A DNA stretch of 62,005 nt from Bacteroidaceae bacterium (GTDB lineage: Bacteria > Bacteroidota > Bacteroidia > Bacteroidales > Bacteroidaceae): the NCBI GenBank assembly GCA_017622815.1, contig JAGAQH010000031.1, positions 1 to 62,005 on the forward strand, in the 5' to 3' direction. The position numbers and the translations under genes are program-made. Positions 35,057 to 43,362 of the stretch are shown piece by piece; positions within the stretch are counted from its first letter, which is position 1, and each line of letters starts with the position of its first letter. A model generated the notes under the pieces. It was not told the DNA's origin and searched no databases. It was given only the letters and a program-made list of their open reading frames with translations.

Positions 35057-36007
35057 CTATTTCTCGAAAGCGGATTTCTTGGGGAACAGCCGTTCCAGCA
35101 TTTCCTTTGAGCGCAGACGGTCGGTGCCGCCTGCAGATTCCGAGTCGTTCATGCAGAAGAAGGTCGGCTGATAGTCCAGTAATTTTTTGTAGTCCTTCGC
35201 CTTGTGTATTTTCACTACAAACGAATCCTTTGCTGTGACATACTGACGATGTCCATGCTTTTCTGCCAAGGCGATGTATGAATACACGATACGCTGGATA
35301 TCGTCATCGCTGCGCATCTGGTTTTTCCAGTTGGAGCGGAATTCTTTGCACAGGATCTCTTCAGCGACACGCTTGCAATCGCTTTTCAGATATGCATCAA
35401 TATTGTGGTGCGGTATTCCTGAATAATATACTCCATACTTCTTGTTGACGAGTTTGGATGCCATATTGATAGTGACCCTGTATGTGGAAGGTGTCTTCTT
35501 CAGAAGTTTCTTGTCCAAGTACCAGCGTAATCTCCTGAAAGGCTTGCTCTTGAGGCGAATGATCGGGTATCCGTCGGGCATGAAGAAGTCGCTGGGCTTA
35601 ACCGTCTTGTAGAGGAACATGTCATCGTTGGAATACAGGAAGTGTTCTGCCAGCCCAGGTATGTTGTGAAGGAATTTCTCTATCAGGGAAGAGTTAAAGC
35701 ATGGCAGTACTTCCCTTGGCATGATTTCTGTAAGGTCTATAATCTTGACTTTCGGACATGATATGTCTAACCAACTTGGTTGTTGGTTGTCGGTGACGAT
35801 GTATATATTCCTTATCCAGGGAGCATATTTTTCTATAGAGCGCAGGCTGTACTTGAGTTCGTCGTTGTCTGCATATCTTCCTTCACAATTCCTAGAAGAG
35901 TCTTCTGATGTCTTGCCTATGAAGGCATCTCGTTTTGCACGCCAGATGGGGTCGTTGCCGTCAACCCAGAGGTATACAATGTCAATATCGAAGTTTTCTG
36001 TATTCAT
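35057..36007 (-). CDS. Stealth-family sugar-phosphate transferase 1
   Basis: A 316-residue Stealth protein. CR1 is FDIDIVYLWVDGNDPIW near the start; CR2 is HNIPGLAEHFLYSNDDMFL with the conserved NDD; the CR3/CR4 regions follow (YSGIPHHNIDAYLKS, then FFCMND). Stealth enzymes transfer a hexose-1-phosphate to a sugar hydroxyl and build phosphodiester-linked capsules. It is the last gene of a minus-strand operon, 54 bp after the second Stealth gene. Confidence 0.92.
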   Translation of the reverse strand: MNTENFDIDIVYLWVDGNDPIWRAKRDAFIGKTSEDSSRNCEGRYADNDELKYSLRSIEKYAPWIRNIYIVTDNQQPSWLDISCPKVKIIDLTEIMPREVLPCFNSSLIEKFLHNIPGLAEHFLYSNDDMFLYKTVKPSDFFMPDGYPIIRLKSKPFRRLRWYLDKKLLKKTPSTYRVTINMASKLVNKKYGVYYSGIPHHNIDAYLKSDCKRVAEEILCKEFRSNWKNQMRSDDDIQRIVYSYIALAEKHGHRQYVTAKDSFVVKIHKAKDYKKLLDYQPTFFCMNDSESAGGTDRLRSKEMLERLFPKKSAFEK

Positions 36008-36061
36008 CCTTTCTACAAATGTTCGTTAATTATATTAAGTTATGGTGCAGACGGGCATGCA

Positions 36062-37075
36062 TCAGTATAGATGCAGCCGTTTGTATATCCACTCGGTAAT
36101 AATGCGTTGTCCCTCGTCTGAGGCTTGGTCTATTGAATTGAAGCAAGCGAACTTAAACATAGGTTTCGCGGAAAAGCCACTTAATTTGTTCTGAATGTAT
36201 TTGGTGTCATGCTTTGCTTTTAAGTAGAGCAGATTTGCGCTAACCTTGCGTAAGGTGCAGCGTCCTTCCCGTGCTAACGTCAGATATTGTGTTTCCTGTG
36301 GGTTGAACTGCTTGTGAGACCTAAAACTATATGATATGTTATGTCTGAGCAGTTGCGGGTGCTCGGTGAAATATTTCTCATATACACTTTTCAGCAGTGC
36401 CTTGGGTGTATGGTGCATCTTAATGTATGAGAGATATTCGCCTGTATGCAGGGCCGCATTGACCATGGTTTCCTTGAATGTTACCTTTTTATTGCCATTG
36501 GGTCTGTATTTCAGCAGACGTGTCAACCAAACGAGCAGGATGTTTTCCTTTTTGCCGTAGCATACTACCTTGCCGTCCGATGTGAAGAAGTCTTCCGGTG
36601 TAGTGGGGGCGGCAAGAATCAGATCATCGTTGAACTCGATGTAATGTTCGCTAAGTCCGGGGATGCGCCATGTCATGGATTCAATGGATATGGAGTTGAA
36701 CGTAGGCAGGTTCTCCTCATATCCTCGGAAGATGCTTTTGTGATCCACTATCTCCATAGGGATGTGCCCGTCGGGAAAGTGCTTTTCAATGAATGGCGCC
36801 ACCGGGGGAGTCTGCTCGTCTGTAACTATATATATATTGTTCAGCCACGGAGCGTATCTGTTCAGTGATGCAACGCAATAGAGGATTTCGCCAACACTGG
36901 CATATCTCGTTGAGCCGGCAACGTCGTCTGCATGCAGGATGTCGTCGTTGCCGTATTTCAGACGTTTGGCCATATGGCGAGGGTCTTCCCCGTCTACCCA
37001 TGTGATGACGGCATCAATAGGGAAAGGCGCAAAGCCGGATGTAGTGTTTCCTCTTGCTGCTGATGCTTTCTTCAT
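36062..37075 (-). CDS. Stealth-family sugar-phosphate transferase 2
   Basis: A 337-residue Stealth protein. CR1 is IDAVITWVDGEDPRHM (about residues 22-37), CR2 is WRIPGLSEHYIEFNDDLIL, then KMHHTPKALLKSVYEKYF and a final FACFNSIDQA. The N-terminal 18 residues (KKASAARGNTTSGFAP) are an extension without counterpart in the other two. Its start overlaps the stop of the third Stealth gene by four bases, so the two are translationally coupled. Confidence 0.92.
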   Translation of the reverse strand: MKKASAARGNTTSGFAPFPIDAVITWVDGEDPRHMAKRLKYGNDDILHADDVAGSTRYASVGEILYCVASLNRYAPWLNNIYIVTDEQTPPVAPFIEKHFPDGHIPMEIVDHKSIFRGYEENLPTFNSISIESMTWRIPGLSEHYIEFNDDLILAAPTTPEDFFTSDGKVVCYGKKENILLVWLTRLLKYRPNGNKKVTFKETMVNAALHTGEYLSYIKMHHTPKALLKSVYEKYFTEHPQLLRHNISYSFRSHKQFNPQETQYLTLAREGRCTLRKVSANLLYLKAKHDTKYIQNKLSGFSAKPMFKFACFNSIDQASDEGQRIITEWIYKRLHLY

Positions 37076-37950
37076 ATTTCGTATTTTGACTTATGGGGCA
37101 GGCGTTGTTCAAAGGCCATGTGTATTGCCGCGTGTAGTTGTCCATAGCGTTTGTCACTCAGGTGAACATCGTTTATGCATACCAGTTTCCTTGTCGGGTT
37201 CTGGATGAAACTGCTTATCCTTTCTGCTGTGGTAATGGCTGTGGAGAAATGTTTCTTGCTGATTTTCTCGTCTATGGCCATGCCTGTTATGTACATGTAG
37301 TCAAGAAAGAGGTACTGCGTGTAGTTCCTGTCTGTACGTGTTCTTGTCAGCGAGGAGACTATGTCTTCATTGGCATTCCGATATATGTGCTGACATATAC
37401 TCTTGAGCATAGGTGTGCATATATGTTGTGGACGCAAAAAAGAGCATGATGGCTTCATGCCGGCCACCTTGTGTGCCAGACGGTCAGAATTCCTGCATAT
37501 CTTCTTGAACATGTCCATGGCCAGAAAGTGCCGGCTGAACTTGATTACCACCTTTCCGTTGCGGAAGAAATCCTCCGGTTTGCATGGGGCGACGGGGAAG
37601 ATGTCGTCGTTGAAGTACAGGTACTCCTCGTCTAGGTCCTTTATCCTGTGCAGATGCATTTCTATGGTATTGCTGTTGAATGTGGGCAGATGCTCTGCAG
37701 ATATAATGTCCCTGTGCAGGACCACGTTCACCTCTTCTCTGTTTATCCATGCCGGCACCTGGCTTTCTCCAGAAACTACAAGGTGGACCTTGCGGATGAA
37801 GGGCATGTTCTTTTCTATGCCGCGGAACAGGTACTTCAGTGTGCCCCAATCGCGGAAACGTTTTTCCAGGATAGGGGTATTTGTATGTGCCTCGTATTCC
37901 TTCTGCCATTCGGGGTCAAGGCCGTTTACATATGTGATAACTATGTCCAT
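37072..37950 (-). CDS. Stealth-family sugar-phosphate transferase 3
   Basis: A 292-residue Stealth protein, the shortest of three. CR1 is MDIVITYVNGLDPEW (VNG replaces the usual VDG), CR2 is HRIKDLDEEYLYFNDDIFPV, followed by CVCIND-type CR4 (KLVCINDVHLS). The start gives CR1 at the very N-terminus. It begins 28 bp after the LpxL-like gene in the same operon. Three different Stealth enzymes in a row suggest several phosphate linkages or acceptors. Confidence 0.92.
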   Translation of the reverse strand: MDIVITYVNGLDPEWQKEYEAHTNTPILEKRFRDWGTLKYLFRGIEKNMPFIRKVHLVVSGESQVPAWINREEVNVVLHRDIISAEHLPTFNSNTIEMHLHRIKDLDEEYLYFNDDIFPVAPCKPEDFFRNGKVVIKFSRHFLAMDMFKKICRNSDRLAHKVAGMKPSCSFLRPQHICTPMLKSICQHIYRNANEDIVSSLTRTRTDRNYTQYLFLDYMYITGMAIDEKISKKHFSTAITTAERISSFIQNPTRKLVCINDVHLSDKRYGQLHAAIHMAFEQRLPHKSKYEI

Positions 37951-37978
37951 AGTTTCTTTTCTTGGAGTTGTAACTGCT

Positions 37979-38914
37979 TCAGTCCGTGTCCGTCAGTGTG
38001 CTTTTGCCGAACAGGCGGGTCTGTTTCTCCGGAGTGTGTTTCCATCTGTTGTGCGACCACATCCATAGTTCGGGACACTCCTTTATCATGGATTCAAGCA
38101 TGCGGGCATATCTGCCGGTAATCTCGTGCGGCGCAACAGCCTCTTTGCCGTCGTAGAGTTGGTTCAGGCGAACTTCGTATCTGCCCGGAGCAATCTTTGT
38201 GGTGTGGGCGAAGTAGATGGGCAACTTGTATTTCAGTGCTATGTTTTCTGCTCCGTCGATAAATGCGGTGTCTTGGTTCATGAACTTGAACCAGTGGGTA
38301 TCTTCCCGAAGGTGCGGACTTTGATCAGAAAGCAGACCTAATATCATACCTTTGTTGCGGTTCCTGAGATAATGCGGTATGGCGTTGCGCATAGGTATCT
38401 GCACTATATTTTCCGAAACCTTGCGTATCCTCTGGTAGAAATGTTCGAAGACAATGCTTTTCAAGGGATGGTATACGCTCATGAAGGTGTTGCTTGGCTG
38501 CATCATGCTCCAGAGGGGCAGGTATTCCCAGCATCCGTAGTGTCCTCCCATGGCAATCCAGTCCTTGCCGTCGGTATTCTCCCTTATTTCCTGTGCGTTT
38601 ATCCAGTTTACGGCTTTCTGCTTGCGTTCCTCGCTTGCCCCCACGAGACTGATGGTATCCACAATCACTTCAGCCAGGAACTGGTAGTTGCGCCGGCGCA
38701 GGGTCTTGATTTCTGCATGGTTCTTCTCAGGGAAGGATTTGCCGAGGTTGCGTGTTATCACCTTCTTGCGGTAGCCCACCAGTATCAGGATGGATGCTAT
38801 GAAGGGCTTGAGCATGTGGTATCTGAAGAACCGTGGAGTGTGGCTCAGCAGGAATAAGCATGCCCATAGGGATTCCAGGCAAACCTTCTGGTACCATTTT
38901 AATGTCATATCCAT
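37979..38914 (-). CDS. LpxL/HtrB-like lipid acyltransferase
   Basis: A 311-residue membrane-associated acyltransferase. An N-terminal hydrophobic segment is followed by the catalytic HX4E motif in GGHYGCWEY (about residues 122-130) and LLSDQSPH, both typical of the lipid A late acyltransferase family. It would acylate lipid A or a lipid anchor. Sharing an operon with three Stealth genes hints that its target is a glycolipid of the same surface structure. The promoter is the TATCTTTG about 52 bp upstream. A start two codons later is possible. Confidence 0.88.
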   Translation of the reverse strand: MDMTLKWYQKVCLESLWACLFLLSHTPRFFRYHMLKPFIASILILVGYRKKVITRNLGKSFPEKNHAEIKTLRRRNYQFLAEVIVDTISLVGASEERKQKAVNWINAQEIRENTDGKDWIAMGGHYGCWEYLPLWSMMQPSNTFMSVYHPLKSIVFEHFYQRIRKVSENIVQIPMRNAIPHYLRNRNKGMILGLLSDQSPHLREDTHWFKFMNQDTAFIDGAENIALKYKLPIYFAHTTKIAPGRYEVRLNQLYDGKEAVAPHEITGRYARMLESMIKECPELWMWSHNRWKHTPEKQTRLFGKSTLTDTD

Positions 38915-38965
38915 GTTTTATGTAGAACGCAATGCTGTGCGTAAAAGTCTCTTTGATTGTATGTG

Positions 38966-38973
38966 CAAAGATA
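38966..38973 (-). promoter_or_regulatory. -7 element of the LpxL-Stealth operon
   Basis: TATCTTTG on the minus strand, about 52 bp before the start codon. No clear TTTG lies 19-21 nt further upstream. Confidence 0.5.
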
Positions 38974-39090
38974 GCAAATAAATGGACTATTCATGCGTAT
39001 TCATGTACAAATGTGCAATAAATACGGATAATCAGGCGTTATGTCTGCGTTTTTTTGTATATTCGCACTTGAAAACTAATATCATTACAG

Positions 39091-40074
39091 ATGCTGTATC
39101 CGTTGTTGTTTGAGACCAGCCTGTTCCCTATTGTGTGGGGTGGTCACCGTTTGAGGGAGATGAAAGGCATGTCTCCGATTGCAGAGCCTGTGGGCGAGAG
39201 TTGGGAGGTCAGTGCCGTGCCCGGCAAGGAGTCGGTTGTGGTTAACGGTCCTCTTAGTGGCAGGAACCTGCGTGACCTTACTCAGGAGTATGGGAGCGAT
39301 TTGTTGGGAAAGGCTGTTCTGGAGAAGTTCGGAAGCGAGTTCCCCATGCTGGTCAAGTTCATCGATGCCGAGAGCGACCTGAGCATTCAGGTGCATCCTG
39401 ACGATGCCGTTGCCATGCAACGCCATGGCAGCATGGGCAAGACAGAGATGTGGTACGTGGTGGATGCCAAGCCCGGAACATACCTCTATGCCGGTTTTGC
39501 CAAGAGCATAACCAGCGAGGAGTACCGCCGCAGGGTGGAGGACGGCACCATTTGCGAGGTCCTTGCCAAGCATCCCATCCGTATGGGCGATGCATTCTTC
39601 ATACCGGCCGGCCGTGTGCATGCCATCTGTGGAGGTGCGCTGATTGCCGAAGTTCAGCAGAGCAGCGACATCACTTATCGTATTTATGACTACGGCAGAA
39701 TGGGAATGGACGGCAAACCGCGTGAACTGCACACGGAACTTGCGGCAGATGTACTGGACTATACCGTGCACAAGGAGTATTCCATCAGTTATCCCATGGT
39801 GCTGAACAAGTCCAACCTGGTGTGCGAGTGTGAGTTCTTCACCGTGAGGATGCAACGCCTGAATACTCCTGTAAAACGCGACCTGAAGCACAAGGACTCA
39901 TTTGTCGTCTACGTTTGCATGCGTGGCGAGTGTATGATAGGCGACTCCGTCCACCTGAAGCAGGGATTCAGTTGTCTTGTGCCTGCCGCCTGTGCCGACA
40001 TAGAGATTACACCTATTGGCGAGAAGGGAATGGTGGAACTGCTGGAGGTTTTTGTAGATAACGAGAAGTTCTGA
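39091..40074 (+). CDS. manA: mannose-6-phosphate isomerase, class I
   Basis: A 327-residue zinc-dependent isomerase interconverting mannose-6-phosphate and fructose-6-phosphate, so feeding GDP-mannose and mannose use. Zinc-ligand motifs are seen: SIQVHPDD and KTEMWYVVDA in the first cupin, then FFIPAGRVHAICGGALIAEVQQSSDITYRIYDYGR. The length fits the short Bacteroidetes/Firmicutes form. TATATTCG at 39059 may be an imperfect -7 element. A terminator follows immediately. Confidence 0.95.
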   Translation: MLYPLLFETSLFPIVWGGHRLREMKGMSPIAEPVGESWEVSAVPGKESVVVNGPLSGRNLRDLTQEYGSDLLGKAVLEKFGSEFPMLVKFIDAESDLSIQVHPDDAVAMQRHGSMGKTEMWYVVDAKPGTYLYAGFAKSITSEEYRRRVEDGTICEVLAKHPIRMGDAFFIPAGRVHAICGGALIAEVQQSSDITYRIYDYGRMGMDGKPRELHTELAADVLDYTVHKEYSISYPMVLNKSNLVCECEFFTVRMQRLNTPVKRDLKHKDSFVVYVCMRGECMIGDSVHLKQGFSCLVPAACADIEITPIGEKGMVELLEVFVDNEKF

Positions 40075-40081
40075 TAATATA

Positions 40082-40123
40082 TGTCGCGGGGAGATGTTTA
40101 CAACTCCTCGCGACAGTGTTTTT
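40082..40123 (+). terminator. terminator after manA
   Basis: TGTCGCGGGGAG (40082-40093) pairs with CTCCTCGCGACA (40104-40115) with one mismatch, followed by GTGTTTTTG. Confidence 0.8.
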
Positions 40124-40157
40124 GTCCTCTTAGACAACGCGCCCTTGTTGTCCCGGG

Positions 40158-40242
40158 TGACTCGTCCTTGTCACCCTCGGTGACTCGCTCCTGTCACCCT
40201 CGGTGACTCGTCCTTGTCACCCTCGGTGACTCGCCCTTGTCT
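40158..40242 (+). repeat. 23-bp tandem repeat, about 3.7 units
   Basis: Units TGACTCGTCCTTGTCACCCTCGG begin at 40158, 40181 and 40204, with a partial fourth at 40227. More degenerate pieces of the same pattern lie on both sides (about 40136-40157 and 40243-40270). There are no spacers. The rest of the gap 40124-40377 holds no gene. Confidence 0.85.
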
Positions 40243-40377
40243 TCATAGACGACTCGCTTGCGTCCTCGGGGAGGCCTTTTTGTATCATCATAATGTTAAT
40301 AGATTGGGGACAAATGCTCCATTCATTTGCCGGATAGTAGTGTAAAAAGCGTTCTTGTTGCCCCTGTTGGCAGGGCA

Positions 40378-41040
40378 TCATAGTATAGTGGCAACCTCGT
40401 CCTCAACCTTGAAACGGATGGTGATGTCGTTGAACTCAAAACTATAGATGCGTTCAGGGTCGCTTTGGTAATGGGGTCGTGGATCTCCTGCCAGGATACC
40501 TTCTATTGCCGTCCATTGACGGGGAGTGAAAGGGTAGGAGGCTCGGGCGGAGTCGGGAATGACTACTTTCAGTGGAGTGTTGTCGGCTTCTGTCGTCCAT
40601 CCGGATGAGGCTTCGGGGTGCGAGTCGGTAAAGGGCAGGTAGGGTTTGATGTCCAGTATGGGAGTGCCGTTCATCAGGTCGGCTCCCTCAACGTGGATTA
40701 CAGGTCCTTCTGGGGTGTCCAGTTCTATGCGCAGTATGCGCACAGAGGACAGGCCTATGTTGTTGGGACGGAAAGGCGAACGGGTGGCCCATACCCCCAT
40801 GCGCTTGTTGCCCCCAAGGCGCGGAGGGCGTACGGTGGGCGACCATTTGTCGGTGTGTGCCTGACTGAAATCCCACAGAAGCCAGATATGCGAGAAACCT
40901 TCCAAACCACGCAAGGCATCGGCATTGCGGTATTCGGGACAGAAGACGATGCGCGCCTCCAGTCCCTCTACAAGTCCGCTCTGCCGGGGGATGCCGAACT
41001 TGCCGTTGAAGTCGTTATGGATGTGGGCAATGGTTACCAT
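40378..41040 (-). CDS. trmO: tRNA (N6-threonylcarbamoyladenosine37-N6)-methyltransferase TrmO
   Basis: A 220-residue TrmO/TsaA/YaeB protein that methylates t6A37 of certain tRNAs using SAM. The N-terminal domain has GKFGIPRQSGL, the EARIVFCPEYRNADALRGLEGFSHIWLLWDF core and GVWATRSPFRPNNIGLSSV. The C-terminal subdomain (FTPRQWTAIEGILAGDPRPHYQ) is typical of the full-length form. Its start overlaps the end of the DUF554 gene by seven bases, so the genes are coupled. Confidence 0.95.
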   Translation of the reverse strand: MVTIAHIHNDFNGKFGIPRQSGLVEGLEARIVFCPEYRNADALRGLEGFSHIWLLWDFSQAHTDKWSPTVRPPRLGGNKRMGVWATRSPFRPNNIGLSSVRILRIELDTPEGPVIHVEGADLMNGTPILDIKPYLPFTDSHPEASSGWTTEADNTPLKVVIPDSARASYPFTPRQWTAIEGILAGDPRPHYQSDPERIYSFEFNDITIRFKVEDEVATIL

Positions 41041-41765
41041 AGGTTCAGGTTCTCGACAAGGTTTTTAATAAGGAAGAACACCACGGGGACGAAGAGCGAG
41101 GGCAGCAGGTTCAAGGTCTTGCAATCCTTTATGCCCAGAATGCCAAGGCCCGAGGCGGCAATCAGTGTACCGCCCACGATGCTCATTTCGCAAAGCATGT
41201 CGTCGGGGATGACATTGCCGAACATCTTTGCCAACATATACCATGTGCCCTGCCAACAGAAAAGCACAGGTGCCGCCCATACCATGCCATAGCCGTAGGT
41301 GGCCGCCAGGACGGCACTGGTGACGAGGTCCAGGGTGGCGTTTGTGAGCAGGAAGGTCTCGTCCCCCAGCAGGGCGCTGTTTATCGGGCCAAGTATGCTC
41401 AGCGTGCCTATGCAATAGAGCAGGATGCCCGTGGATAGTCCCTGTGCCAGGTTCTGGCCGCTTGGCTTGTTGGTGGAGGCAGTTTGCTTCTTCCGCTTCA
41501 ACTTGTCAACGAGGGCATCAAAGCGTCCTGCCAGATTCATCATGGTGCCAAGCAGGGAACCGAGGGCCAGCGATATGACAAAGAGCACAGGGTAGCGGCT
41601 CTCGGGCATGTTCTTGCACACGGCATTGAAGCCAAGGGCCAGCGAAGCCAATCCCATGGCGGTATAGAGCACACCCTGCCATTCCGGGCGGATGCGCTGT
41701 TTCAGTTTTGCTCCGGCAAGGCTGCCGATGATTATTGTGCAGGTGTTAACTATGGTGCCAATCAT
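41034..41765 (-). CDS. DUF554 membrane protein
   Basis: A 243-residue protein with six to seven hydrophobic segments. The opening IGTIVNTCTIIIGSLAGAKL is diagnostic of DUF554, as are AMGLASLALGF, QNLAQGLSTGILLYCIGTLSILGPI and the closing TLIAASGLGILGIKDCKTLNLLPSLF. It is probably a transporter of unknown substrate. The start at 41765 is chosen; the frame continues upstream only through a G/C-rich intergenic repeat. Confidence 0.9.
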   Translation of the reverse strand: MIGTIVNTCTIIIGSLAGAKLKQRIRPEWQGVLYTAMGLASLALGFNAVCKNMPESRYPVLFVISLALGSLLGTMMNLAGRFDALVDKLKRKKQTASTNKPSGQNLAQGLSTGILLYCIGTLSILGPINSALLGDETFLLTNATLDLVTSAVLAATYGYGMVWAAPVLFCWQGTWYMLAKMFGNVIPDDMLCEMSIVGGTLIAASGLGILGIKDCKTLNLLPSLFVPVVFFLIKNLVENLNLW

Positions 41766-41798
41766 GGTTATTGAAGTGAAGAATGGACCCCTCCCCAG

Positions 41799-41881
41799 CC
41801 CTCCCACAAGGGGAGGGAGTATAATGTTCCGCTGATGTGGGCACAAGTAGGTTGTAACTACTCCCCTCCCTTGTGGAGGGG
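41799..41881. repeat. G/C-rich inverted repeat between two genes
   Basis: CCCTCCCACAAGGGGAGGGAGTA (41799-41821) has an imperfect inverted counterpart at 41859-41881 (TACTCCCCTCCCTTGTGGAGG). Each arm is itself palindromic. Related CCCCTCCC...GGGGAGG phrases occur at 34313 and 49371-49490. Confidence 0.7.
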
Positions 41882-41906
41882 TAAGGGGGAGGGTCTTTGG
41901 GTCTGC

Positions 41907-42392
41907 TCATAGTTCTATTACTTCCAAGTCCTTGAATTGCTTTCCGTCAATGGTGAAGCGTACCAGGGTGCGTACCGTTTGCCATCCTTGCAGGCCTGCG
42001 GCACCGGGGTTGATGTGCAGGCAGGATAGGGTAGGGTCGTACTGGACCTTCAGTATATGGCTATGTCCGCTGATGAACAGGTCGGGCATGGTGGCATAAA
42101 GTTGCTTGCGTATGCGAGGGTCATACTTCCCTGGGTATCCGCCTATGTGGGTCATCATAATCTTTGCCTCCTCGCATTGCCATGTCAGGGTTTCGGGGTA
42201 GATTCTGCGTAGGTCGCCTCCGTCTATGTTGCCGTGCACGGCCTTGAGGGGACGGATGTCCTGAAGGCGGTTGGCCAGTTCCAGGGAACCGATGTCGCCG
42301 GCATGCCATATCTCGTCGCATTCGGCGAAGTATTTGGCATAGCGTTCGTCCCAGTAGGCGTGGGTGTCGGAGAGGAGGGCGATGCGGGTCAT
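41907..42392 (-). CDS. YfcE-type metallophosphoesterase
   Basis: A 161-residue calcineurin-like phosphoesterase. All metal-binding motifs are present: SDTH (8-11), GDIG, GNID and GHSH near residue 115, then HINPGA. This matches YfcE/MJ0936, small phosphodiesterases with unknown natural substrate. Neighbours are the DUF554 gene 142 bp downstream and tyrA 29 bp upstream on the same strand. Confidence 0.92.
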   Translation of the reverse strand: MTRIALLSDTHAYWDERYAKYFAECDEIWHAGDIGSLELANRLQDIRPLKAVHGNIDGGDLRRIYPETLTWQCEEAKIMMTHIGGYPGKYDPRIRKQLYATMPDLFISGHSHILKVQYDPTLSCLHINPGAAGLQGWQTVRTLVRFTIDGKQFKDLEVIEL

Positions 42393-42420
42393 GGGGGGAG
42401 ATTTCTATAGGAATTGAGGG

Positions 42421-43194
42421 TTATTCGATGTTCTTGCGGATTTTGGTGAGGTAGGCGTGCATGGCGTCCTCGTCCTTGTCGTCTATTATCTGTATGAGGT
42501 GCTTCAGTTCGGCTCGGACATTCTCCACGTGGTTCTTTGTACGGGGGTTGAAGAGTATTTCGCGAAGCAGGGTGTCGTCTTCCGACAGGACTCCGCGTGC
42601 TATCTCGTGGTGCCGTTTGAAGGTGGTGCCCGGGGCATCCTGATGCTTCATTACGGCAGAGAACACGAAGGTGCTCACGAAGGGCACGGAGAGAGAGTAG
42701 GCCATGGCCTCGTCGTGCTCGTCAAAGCTATATTCGTGCACGTTAAGGCCGAGGCGGCGGTAGAGGTCCAGGAAGAAGATGCGCCCCATGTAGTCGCCCT
42801 GAGTGATGACGATGGCATTCTCCGTGCGCAGTTTGCCCAAGTTGGCAAACGTGGGGCCGAACATGGGGTGGGTGCTCACGTAGCGCATTCCTGTCTGTTC
42901 GTAGAAGTCCAGGAAACCGGTCTTCACACTGGAGATGTCGCTGATGATGCAGTCCTTGGGCAGGTGGGGGATTATTTCCTCGAACACCGACAAGGTGTAT
43001 TTCAGCGTGACGGCATTTATCACGAGTTCGGGACGGAAGTCCTCTATCTCCTGCAGGGTGGTGAAGCGTCTGGTGTTGTAAAGGAAGCGCATGCGCCGAG
43101 GGTCTATTTCGTAGACGGCACACTCGTGGTCGAAACTCAGAGTGTCCGTAAAGAAACTGCCCATCTTGCCGGCACCGAGGATAAGTATTCTCAT
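42421..43194 (-). CDS. tyrA: prephenate dehydrogenase
   Basis: A 257-residue NAD(P)-dependent enzyme of tyrosine synthesis. The Rossmann motif is GAGKMG (7-12), followed by CIISDISSVKTGF, THPMFGPTF and the helical C-terminal half with DEHDEAMAYSLSVPFVSTFVF. It lacks the C-terminal ACT domain of many relatives. It lies downstream of the DAHP synthase/chorismate mutase gene in the aromatic operon, separated by a 156-bp spacer with a tandem hairpin repeat. Confidence 0.92.
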   Translation of the reverse strand: MRILILGAGKMGSFFTDTLSFDHECAVYEIDPRRMRFLYNTRRFTTLQEIEDFRPELVINAVTLKYTLSVFEEIIPHLPKDCIISDISSVKTGFLDFYEQTGMRYVSTHPMFGPTFANLGKLRTENAIVITQGDYMGRIFFLDLYRRLGLNVHEYSFDEHDEAMAYSLSVPFVSTFVFSAVMKHQDAPGTTFKRHHEIARGVLSEDDTLLREILFNPRTKNHVENVRAELKHLIQIIDDKDEDAMHAYLTKIRKNIE

Positions 43195-43216
43195 ATTATT
43201 GATAAGTTGAACTTTG

Positions 43217-43362
43217 TTCTTCTTTTACTCGCCAAGGCATAACTCAAACAAGTTTGGTTCTGCTCTTATGGCTTAACGTAAAAGTTGAATGATATTCTTC
43301 TTTTACTCGCCAAGGCATAACTCGAACAAGTTTGGTTCTGCCCTTATGGCTTAACGTAAAAG
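43217..43362. repeat. tandem duplication (78-bp period) with hairpins, overlapping a gene end
   Basis: Two copies (43217-43284 and 43295-43362) share TTCTTCTTTTACTCGCCAAG through TATGGCTTAACGTAAAAG. Each folds on itself: CTTTTAC with GTAAAAG, GCATAA with TTATGG, and GAAC...GTTC at the tip. The second copy includes the last bases of the upstream gene, so part of the gene end was duplicated downstream. Confidence 0.8.

Noticed and set aside
40158-40242. Possible CRISPR array
   Set aside because: The 23-bp units are directly joined with no spacers, and there are no cas genes apart from a distant Cas2-like protein that belongs to a different operon.
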